Shown here in pieces: positions 54,585-64,000 of a stretch of 64,000 nucleotides of DNA (position 1 is the stretch's first letter; each line of letters starts with the position of its first letter). The notes below the pieces were generated by a model, which saw nothing but the letters and a program-made list of their open reading frames with translations, was not told the DNA's origin and ran no database searches. The translations under genes and the position numbers were made by a program. This DNA is from Byssovorax sp. (GTDB lineage Bacteria > Myxococcota_A > Polyangia > Polyangiales > Polyangiaceae). The stretch covers positions 117,815 through 181,814 of the forward strand of contig JANYGI010000126.1 in the NCBI GenBank assembly GCA_025362495.1. The letters are read 5' to 3'.

Positions 54585-57500
54585 TCACGTCCCCCACCGA
54601 CGTCTCTCATACTCTTCGCGCGCCGCGTGCAGCTCATGGGTTCGCTCAAGCTCGTCCACCAGCAGGTTGGCCCATGCCCGCACTTGGGGACTTGCATCCG
54701 TCGTCCACGGCCGTGCTCTTGCCACCTGCTCATTCACGAAATCAGCCAGACTCGACACAGCCTGAGGCGTGCTTTCGAGCTGAGCGGCGAGCAACCGGGA
54801 ACAGGGCCCATCTGGGCCGAATCGATCAATCAGCGCATGTGCGATAACGGGCAAGCCGGGGCCGTCGTGCATTGGCACCATCGCTGCGACGAGATGCGCA
54901 CGTTGCTCATCTCCGTCTACCCAAGCGAGAATGTCGGGATGACGAAGAGACGAGAGGATTCCATGCTGGGACATCCCCATGGCGAGCAACCCTGCAGACC
55001 GCCCCTTCACTTCTAGACGCTCCGCGATCCGCTTCCAGGTTCTCTCGGGGTCCTTCTTCGCGCATTCGCGCAGCACGGACCAGACCTCGTCGTTGCCAAG
55101 ATCGTCGTCCTCAGTACTCAGCGCGCTGACGGCGAGCTTCGTGACGATTGCCACGTCGCCCATGGAAATGAGTTCTTTCGCGCCCATCTCCCAATCATAG
55201 GCGACCATGCCTGCGAGCTTGCTCGTAATGGCGTGCCTGAGCGCGCGAGAGAGCAAATCCTTCCATCGTGTGGCCGAACTTTCTTGTTCCTTGATCCGGT
55301 GAGCTACCAGATTGAGAGCGATTTCTGTTGCTTGCGTTGAACCTCGATCGAGGAGCGCTTCGAGTAGCTCTGCCAGCGTGTCGTCGCTGGCTGCCTTCTC
55401 CCAGCTCCCGAGCGTAAACATGGAGAGTATGCGATCGGGGAGCCGACCAGCGCGAAGATCTTCCACCACGAAACGGAGCCGCTCCTCGGTCGCACCGAGT
55501 CGCCACACGGCGAGCGCAACAGTTTCGGCGAACGCCTCTTCGCTACGAAGTCGGCGGAGGAGCACGTCGACCTCGGCTTCGCGGCCAGCCAGCTGAAAGC
55601 CTCGCAAGTAGGCTGTGAAGAGATCCGGATGACCAGCCTTTGCCCGCTCGAGCAGACGCTCCAAGATGATCCCTTCGTTGTCGGCCTTGCCGAGTGCGAT
55701 CGAAAATGGCGTGCTACGAACCGCGTCGGTTGAAGAAAGCCAATCAAGCTCTCGGAGAACCGGCCGGTCGGGAGGGGAAAGTCCTTCTCGTGCGAGCGCC
55801 GAGTCATTTCTATCAGCTTCCAGATGTGCGGCGCGGCTCCATGAGCCCACGCGCTGGCGGAGCCTCTCGCTGAATGATTGTGCCTTTGTCGCTTCGACGA
55901 GAGCGTTCCAGTCGTCGTTTGCCCCTACTTGTTTGATGTTCTGCCCGTTGCGCTCGCTCGCGAGCGAGATCACATCGCGCAGTTTTCTCAGATCATTCTC
56001 GCCAAAGTGCTGAATAAGAGGAATCAGCAGGCGCGCGACGTCGCCGATGAGGGCTGTGCGCGTCACACCGGGGATCTGGTGGATCATGATCGCTCGCGCC
56101 TTCGAAGCCACCGTTGGATCTGGATCGCGTACGCACTCTGCTAGCAGGGTCCAAGCTGCAAGTCGCGCGTGTCGAGCCTCAGCATGGGTAAGCGACGGAT
56201 AGGCACCGTCGATCTCTTCTCCCGCCATGTTCCAGCTATGTGTCGAAATCGCTGCTGTAAGACCTCTCAGCGCCACAAGGCGCGATTCAGAATCCCCCAT
56301 CGTACAACGCTCGCGCAAGCGCGGCAGTTTTTCCTCGAAGCGCTGATATGTGGCGTTCAGCTCGATGAGAAATAGGCTCGCCCACAGGCCGCTCGCATTG
56401 TTGGCAAAGGCTTCGTTTTCGGCAACAGCGAGCCGGAAGAGCGCAGACTCGGCTTCGTCAAAGCCCAAGCGCCTTCCGGCGAGCGACTGGAGCGCAAAGA
56501 TCAGGTCGCGACGCAGAGCCACGCGCGACCGTAGCTCGTCGAGAGACGTTTCTTCGATCCGGATCCGAAGCAGGTGGACTACAGCCTCAGGCTGGTAACG
56601 AGCGGCGAAACGCAGCGCCGCGCCCGACACTCCCCCCCGTCCCAGGACAGCGAGCCCGGGCGGTGCCGCCTCCAAGGCTCGGACGATGGGCAGCGCCAGT
56701 TGCGACAGAATTGTGACGTCGAAGCCTAGCTGCTGGAGACGTTCATAGAACCGCGGCAAGAAGCGGCGAGCATATCTCTCCAGATCTGGTCCGCGCGGCT
56801 CAGTGCCGTCGGGAGGATCGAGCAGCATTCGCGCGACCTCCCGTTCCAGGACAGCAGGCGTGACATATCGATAGGCGTCCTTGAGACGTATCCGGAGCAG
56901 ACCTCGTTTGTTGCACTTCCGCGTCGCGCTCTCGACCTCCGTCCAGTGATTGAGCCCGACCGCTTTACACAGGTCCTCACGGTCCGCCAAGGTGAGCGAG
57001 CTCCAAGCCACGTTCTCCGTGAGCATCGCGACGAGAAGCGCGCGAGCACGACGAAGTATTTCGTCTTCCCAGGCGTCATCGCTTACCCCATGCCTTGGGG
57101 ACAGCGCTAATTTGGCAGCTTGGGCGGCGGTCGTGGGTGGTGCGGCACCAAGCTTTATCTCCTTTGCAACGAGGAGCGCATACCATGGAAACCCCTCCGC
57201 AAGACGCGCGACTGAAGCAACGTTGGTCGAGCTTGCCGGCTCGCCAAGCTCGCGAGCAATGAGCTCGGCGAGCGAGGTCTCGTTCATCGGATTGATCTCG
57301 ATCCGATTGAGCCCGTGCCGCGGTTTCTCATTCCGACTCCACTCGGGCGCCATCGGCGTGAGCACGACCAGCCCACCTTTCGCATGGTGGTTGGTCGATG
57401 TCAACCATGGCATCAACGCCTCGAGTCCTTCCGGGGGGGCAGTCGTCAACGATGAGTATGGCCGTGGGATAACGATCGTAGAGGCCGTAGTCTCGCGCGG

Positions 57501-58491
57501 CGGCAACAGCTTCCTCGAAGGACGGCGCAACGAGGGCGCGTTGGCGGAGAAGAGCATCGCTTCGGAGAGTTTCGACGACGAGCCGCGTTTCCCCCACGCC
57601 GGGCGCGCCGATAAGCCAAGCGACACGGCCGTAGGGATCGTCGGTGTCCGCAGTCAGCAACGAGCGGAGCTGATCCTGAATTGTCGTGCGCTTCGGGTCG
57701 AGCACAAATGGCGGCGTCCCACGGTCCCGATCATGGTAAAATCGCCACTGGTCCAGCATGAGAAGGCCGGGTATCGGTGCGGCTGCTAGCTTGTTGCGGA
57801 GCGCAAGTGACAGCTCGTTCGGCTTGCGACAGCAAATGTAGTCTTTGAGATCATTCGCGTCGACGATGCGTATCCTGTCGATTGGATTCGACGCGCCGGG
57901 CGCTATCGTGCGCATGCGATCGCCGTATATTTCTTCGAGCTGATCCGTGAGTGTCTTGCCTGGCGCTGATAACGGGATGGACGTGCTCGCTCCCTTGGTC
58001 TTCAGCGTAGATTTGGCGAGCTTCTTTTTCAGGCTCTTCTTCGCGGATTTATTTCCCGGCGAAGTCGGGCCCCGGTCGATGGGTAGATTGACCAGAACAA
58101 CAAAATATCCGCCTCCGTGGAGGGCATCAAGCGCCCAAGGGCTGCCGTTGCGTGCCTCGTCGAGCACGGTTTTTTGCCAGTTTGCTCCGGTCTTGCAGCT
58201 GAAGACCGTGTATGCGACGAGATCTCCCGTGAGCGGAGCCACGTTCCACTCAGCGCGAAAGTCTGCGTTTGATTTCCTAGGAGGGCTCTTGATCCGAAGG
58301 CCAAGATCCTTCCCGGGCGAATACTTCGCGGGTGGGCCCTCGAACACGTGGTCCTCGGAATGACGATCCTTGCTCTCGAGCGAGATTAGCTCGGAGCACA
58401 GCCCCTCGAACTCGCCAGGGTCGAGTTGTCGTAGCGCATCGGGCGAAACGTCGTCCCAGCCGAGACTCCAGCGCGAGGTGCCATTTGCCAT
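54585..58491 (-). pseudogene. Avs-like STAND NTPase with N-terminal PD-(D/E)xK-like domain and long helical C-terminus, interrupted by a 1-nt frameshift in a C7 tract (plus-strand G7, 57433-57439); may be phase-variable rather than dead
   Basis: N frame: LDPGEFEGLCSELISLES...YSPGKDLGLRIKS...VAYTVFSCKTG; GRVAWLIGAPGVGETRLVVETLR; PTAILIVDDCPP | other frame: PPEGLEALMPWLTSTNHHAKGGLVVLTPMAPEW...; span is 3n+1 nt, minus one base gives 1301 aa. Confidence 0.75.
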
Positions 58492-58644
58492 GCCAGGAGC
58501 CTCGCACGAGGATTTCCATGCCGCTACCCGGAAGCGACTACGCTGGCACTCGCAGCTCTGCGTTCGCTCGCCTGCCCGAGGCGGTGTCGCTCATTCGCGG
58601 TTCGGACGCCCGCTGGGGCCACCCGTATGCGGTGCGGGTTTTCG

Positions 58645-58850
58645 CGGCGCCAACCTCGTCCAGACGACCTTTCGGGCGATCGACCGGGGCCTCGACCACG
58701 CCCCGGCGATTTGCAGGGCGATGCTTCGGCGGTCCGACCTCGCCCGGGCGACCAGCAGCGCGAAGGTTTGGGGGTTCTGATCTCGCCGACGCGACGTGCA
58801 GGTCGATCGGTAGGGGTTCCGACCTCGTCAGGAGCAGCGACGGCCACTGA
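58645..58850. repeat. Degenerate about 42-bp tandem repeat, 5 copies
   Basis: Aligned motif ACCTCG/ACCACG/ATCTCG at 58653, 58695, 58737, 58780, 58822 (steps 42, 42, 43, 42); minus-strand translation shows a 14-aa periodicity. Confidence 0.7.
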
Positions 58851-58875
58851 TCCCCACGCGATGCGCGCGCGCCGG

Positions 58876-60045
58876 TCAGTACGTGATGACGACCTTGGGA
58901 TAGGTCGAGATCGCCTTCTGGAAGTCGTCCTTGTCGTACTCGTCGAACTTGAACATCGTGCCTTCGCCGCGGTTCAAGATGACCTCCCAGATCAGATCGT
59001 GGATGTTGGGATCGCGCGACTCGAGGAGGTGCCGGGTGATGTGCCAGGTCTCGAAGATGCGGCGGCCGATCACGCTGTGGAGGCTGATGCCATCGACGAT
59101 CAGGCGGTCGAAGTTCTCGATCACGGCGTCGCCCGTCTTCAGGCCGAAGAGGATGACGTCGCCGCCGCGACGAACGGAGTGGATCGCGTTGTTGACGCTG
59201 GAGTTGATGCCCGTCATCTCGAGGACGACGTCGACGCCGACGCCGTCGGTGAGCTTGCGAATGCGGGCCGTGAGCTCGGGATCGCTCTCGTGCGAGTGGC
59301 CGTTCTTCGCGGGCTCGGGGCGGAGGACGACGTCGGCGCCGAGGCGGCGGGCCATCTCGGCGTGGTTCTCCATCGGCTCGACACCGATGACGTAGATGGC
59401 GCCCATGGCGCGGGCGATGGCGATGGCGAAGAGGCCAATCGTCCCGCAGCCGACGATGGCGACGCGCTTGCCGCGCAAATTCACCTTGGTGCAGGCGTGG
59501 ACGGCGTTGCCGAAGGGCTCTTGCACCGCGGCGACCTCGGGGCGAATCCGCTCCAGGTTGGTGCGCCAGATCGTCTTGGCGGGGAGCTTCACGACCTCGG
59601 CGAAGCAGCCGTCCTCGCTGATGCCGATGATCTTGTCGTCGGCGCAAACGTGGGTCTCGCCGATACGGCACTGGTAGCAGGCGCCACAGATGATGTGGCT
59701 CTCGGTGGTGACGACGTCACCCACCTCGATGCCATAGGCGCGCCGCGCCTCGGTGCCCGCCGCGACGACGCGGCCGAGCAGCTCGTGCCCGATGACGCGC
59801 TTGTCCTTGTGGTCGCGATCGAGCGACTTCATGATCATGTCTTTGAAGGACGACCGGAACCAGATCCCGCGGTCCGAGCCGCAGAACCCGGTCATCATCG
59901 GCTTCACGAGCACGCTGGCGCGGTCGTGATAGTCCTTCGTTTCGTCGAGTATCGGGCGCTCGACCTCGGTCTTTCGCAGGCCGACAGTCTTGTCCCACTC
60001 GTCGGTGGAACGGTCGTACGTGAGCGCCAACATCCTGTCAGTCAT
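58876..60045 (-). CDS. Zinc-dependent alcohol dehydrogenase family, L-threonine 3-dehydrogenase-like
   Basis: KPMMTGFCGSDRGIW...VIGHELLGRVVAAG..EVGDVVTTE...CGACYQCRIGETHVCAD...EPFGNAVHA...VAIVGCGTIGLFAIAIARAMGA. Confidence 0.82.
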   Translation of the reverse strand: MTDRMLALTYDRSTDEWDKTVGLRKTEVERPILDETKDYHDRASVLVKPMMTGFCGSDRGIWFRSSFKDMIMKSLDRDHKDKRVIGHELLGRVVAAGTEARRAYGIEVGDVVTTESHIICGACYQCRIGETHVCADDKIIGISEDGCFAEVVKLPAKTIWRTNLERIRPEVAAVQEPFGNAVHACTKVNLRGKRVAIVGCGTIGLFAIAIARAMGAIYVIGVEPMENHAEMARRLGADVVLRPEPAKNGHSHESDPELTARIRKLTDGVGVDVVLEMTGINSSVNNAIHSVRRGGDVILFGLKTGDAVIENFDRLIVDGISLHSVIGRRIFETWHITRHLLESRDPNIHDLIWEVILNRGEGTMFKFDEYDKDDFQKAISTYPKVVITY

Positions 60046-60121
60046 GGGACCTCGATGCCTGTGGGGAACTGCCCCGCTCTCCTAGTGGAGAGCGGGTGTT
60101 TGTCCAGGCGCTCTGTTCGCC

Positions 60122-60655
60122 TCAGTGGCGGGGCTTGATCACGATGCCGGGGCGCACGCGCGTGCCGGCGTCGGCGGGCGGGGGAGGCGGGGCGCCCGCG
60201 TCGACCACGACCACCGGGGCCGTCGTCGTGGTGGTCGTCGTCGGGGCCGGGCTCGTGCCGAGGCGGGGATCGCTCACGCCGCCGCGCAGCTCGATCCAGC
60301 CGGGGGAGAGCTGGCCGACGCCCGTGGGGAACTCGATCAGGAACCAGTTGGAGTAGCTGGCCTTGATGTTGATCCAGGTGCCGACGCTGACGTGGCCAAT
60401 CGTGTTGGAGTTGTTGTCGGCGCCCTGCTTGACCGTGAACGACTGCAGCGTCTGCCGGGTGATGCTGCCCATGTTGACCTGGCCCGGGTAGCTCGTGACT
60501 TCGCCGGCGGCCGGCGCAGCCGCGACGGGCGGGGTCCCGATGGTGGCGCCCGAGCTGTCCGGGGCCGTGCCCGCGGGATCAGACTTCTTGCAGGCAACGA
60601 CGTTGATCGCCAGCGAGGCAACCATCATGAGCGTGAGCGTGGTCTTGATCGACAT
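60122..60655 (-). CDS. SH3-like domain lipoprotein
   Basis: SLAINVVACKKSDP lipobox; TLQSFTVKQGADNNSNTIGHVSVGTWINIKASYSNWFLIEFPTGVGQLSPGWIEL. Confidence 0.7.
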   Translation of the reverse strand: MSIKTTLTLMMVASLAINVVACKKSDPAGTAPDSSGATIGTPPVAAAPAAGEVTSYPGQVNMGSITRQTLQSFTVKQGADNNSNTIGHVSVGTWINIKASYSNWFLIEFPTGVGQLSPGWIELRGGVSDPRLGTSPAPTTTTTTTAPVVVVDAGAPPPPPADAGTRVRPGIVIKPRH

Positions 60656-60790
60656 GCGTCTTTTCCTCCGTCGGCGCAGAGCCCCGCCGCGGCCGCAGGC
60701 TACAACAAGACCGCGCGGAGCACGCTACTTTCCGATCAAGGAATCGAGCGAAACGCGCTCGGTGAGATTGGCCCCATGGCCGCTCGTCGA

Positions 60791-62251
<1,461 letters not shown>

Positions 62252-62328
62252 GAGGAGGCTTATGTATACGCCGCCGTGGTGAGGGGCAAGCAGAGCGCGG
62301 GGCCTGCCCCTGAATTCAGCGCGGTGCT

Positions 62329-63393
62329 TCAGTCTTCGAGCGTGATGACGTAGCTGACGAGCGCGGCGCGATCGTCCTTGGCGAACCCCGGCGGGGCCGA
62401 TCGTCCGGCCGTCGCGGTGTTGTCCAGGACGAGGTAGTACGAGCCCGGCGCGAGCGGCAGCGATCGATGCCAGATGGGCCCGGAGAACACCGTCTCGTCG
62501 AGCGCCGGCGTCCCCGGCGGCGGGGTCGTGGCCGCCTGCGTCGTGTACGTCTGGAGCCAGGGCTCGCCCATGTAGCGGGGAACGACGAGGAGATCCGCGC
62601 CGGGCGCGCCGTCGACCGAGAGCGTGACGCCGAGCTTCGCGCCCTTGGGCACCTCGTAAGGACCCAGGAAATCCCGCTGATTCTGGTGAATTTCGCAGCG
62701 CTCGTTCTCGAGCACGGGGTGGCCGCTCGCGTCGGGTTTGTACGGCAGCGTCGGGTGCTCGCCCTTCTCGATCACGCCGAGGCCGAACTCGACGTCGCCG
62801 CTCGATTTGCGGATCACGGTGAAGCCCTTGGCGATCTCGCCGCGCATGATCTGGCTGCCGAGATCGTTGGCCACGTTCCCGCTGCCCGCGATGAGGTTGA
62901 TCCCGCCGAGCGGCGTCGCCACCTGCGGCTGCTCGACGAGCTTGATCGTGAACGCGGCGGCCGACGTCGATTTCTGGCGGAAGTACACGTACATCGTGGA
63001 TCCATCCATCAAAAAGTCGGTGTCGTACTCGACCGATCCGCTGGCCTCGAAGCTCATCCGCTGCGTGAGGTTCGTCCACACCCAGCCGAAGCCGCCGAAG
63101 GTGACGGCGAGGTTGCCCGTGGCGAGGGGCGCGACCTGGCAGTTGGTGGCGTGGAAGCGGCCGATGATCGGGTCCTCTTCGTGGAGCTTGAGCGGCAGGC
63201 TTCGCTTGTAGACCTCCTCGCAGATCTTGCTCGTTCCGAAGCCCAGGATCGCCTTGCGCAGGGCGAGGTTGCCCGGGTCGTTGACGACGCCGGGGAACAG
63301 GCCGAGCGCGGTCTGGCCGCAGCTGGCGCCGACCGCGAACGAGGCGAAGAGGGCGAACGAGAGCAGGCGGAGCGCGGCGACCCGGGTCGACAT
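62329..63393 (-). CDS. Hypothetical secreted protein
   Basis: Signal peptide LLSFALFASFAVGASCGQ; long codon-biased ORF. Confidence 0.65.
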   Translation of the reverse strand: MSTRVAALRLLSFALFASFAVGASCGQTALGLFPGVVNDPGNLALRKAILGFGTSKICEEVYKRSLPLKLHEEDPIIGRFHATNCQVAPLATGNLAVTFGGFGWVWTNLTQRMSFEASGSVEYDTDFLMDGSTMYVYFRQKSTSAAAFTIKLVEQPQVATPLGGINLIAGSGNVANDLGSQIMRGEIAKGFTVIRKSSGDVEFGLGVIEKGEHPTLPYKPDASGHPVLENERCEIHQNQRDFLGPYEVPKGAKLGVTLSVDGAPGADLLVVPRYMGEPWLQTYTTQAATTPPPGTPALDETVFSGPIWHRSLPLAPGSYYLVLDNTATAGRSAPPGFAKDDRAALVSYVITLED

Positions 63394-63434
63394 AGGCGCG
63401 CGAGCATAGCCGATGGGGTGGTAGGCTCGCGCGC

Positions 63435-64000
63435 ATGATGAACGTCGCCGTTCTGGGCGCGGGCGCGTGGGGTACCGCTCTCGCGAAGCTGCTCGCCGAC
63501 AAGCACTTCCCCACGAAGCTCTGGTCGCACCGCGCCGACCTCGTGGCGCAGATCAACGAAGGCCACGTCAACGCGCGCTACCTGCCGACGGCCGAGCTGC
63601 CCGCGAACCTCGTCGCCAGCCACGATCTCGAAGAGGTGCTGCGCGGCGCCGAGCTGGTCGTCACGGTCGTGCCGTCGCACGCGCTCCGCGGCGTGATGCG
63701 CGAGGCGCGCCCGTTCATGCCCGCAAATGCCTTGATTTGCAGCGCGACGAAGGGCATCGAGAACGACTCGCTCGCGCTGATGAGCGAGGTGCTGCTGCAG
63801 GAGCTCGGGCACACCACGCAGCCGCGCCTCACGTACCTCTCGGGGCCGAGCTTCGCGAAAGAGGTCGCGCAGCGCCAGCCGACGGTCGTCGTCGTCGCGG
63901 GCACGAGCGAGCTCGAGACCGAGGCCGTGCAGCGCGCCTTCGCCACCGACAGGTTCCGCGTCTACTCGTCGTCGGACGTCACGGGCGTCGAGATCGGCGG
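63435..64000 (+). CDS. gpsA: NAD(P)H-dependent glycerol-3-phosphate dehydrogenase (3' truncated by window)
   Basis: MMNVAVLGAGAWGTALAKLLADK...LWSHRADLVAQINEGHVNARYLP...VVTVVPSHALRGVM...CSATKGIENDSL...LSGPSFAKEVAQRQPT. Confidence 0.95.
   Translation, partial: MMNVAVLGAGAWGTALAKLLADKHFPTKLWSHRADLVAQINEGHVNARYLPTAELPANLVASHDLEEVLRGAELVVTVVPSHALRGVMREARPFMPANALICSATKGIENDSLALMSEVLLQELGHTTQPRLTYLSGPSFAKEVAQRQPTVVVVAGTSELETEAVQRAFATDRFRVYSSSDVTGVEIG

Noticed and set aside
58645-58850. 42-bp repeats considered as CRISPR or coding
   Set aside because: No spacer structure; degenerate throughout; no start, RBS or recognisable protein domain.

Overview
High-GC (myxobacteria-like, probably Polyangiales) chromosomal window, mostly protein-coding. 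No rRNA, tRNA, CRISPR array or intact transposase was recognised. The housekeeping backbone includes a sigma-54 activator C-terminus, a TonB receptor, a PknK-like kinase/AAA/TPR protein, a TMEM165/GDT1 exporter, MgtE, MnmA, a TRAM rRNA methyltransferase, TilS, FtsH, ComF, Kbl, a Tdh-like dehydrogenase, signal peptidase I and the GpsA N-terminus. The strongest observations are: (1) a clear yybP-ykoY (Mn2+) riboswitch at about 10665-10784 upstream of the TMEM165/GDT1 gene, with a possible alternative hairpin that competes for the P1 strand; (2) an about 1301-aa Avs-like protein (PD-(D/E)xK-like N-terminus, STAND P-loop, long helical C-terminus) between the convergent kbl and tdh-like genes at 54585-58491, split by one extra base in a 7-C homopolymer and carrying a Walker A Lys-to-Glu change; (3) a decayed two-gene ATPase-HNH (Septu/PtuAB-like) operon at 38328-39896 with an ATGA overlap, an internal ATPase deletion, an in-frame amber codon and a 1-nt frameshift in the HNH gene; (4) a DUF4331 secreted-protein cluster at 47477-53002, in which one DUF4331 protein appears to be split into two separately secreted halves; (5) several further gene lesions, repeats and unusual domain fusions. 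All family calls come from reading motifs. No database search was run.
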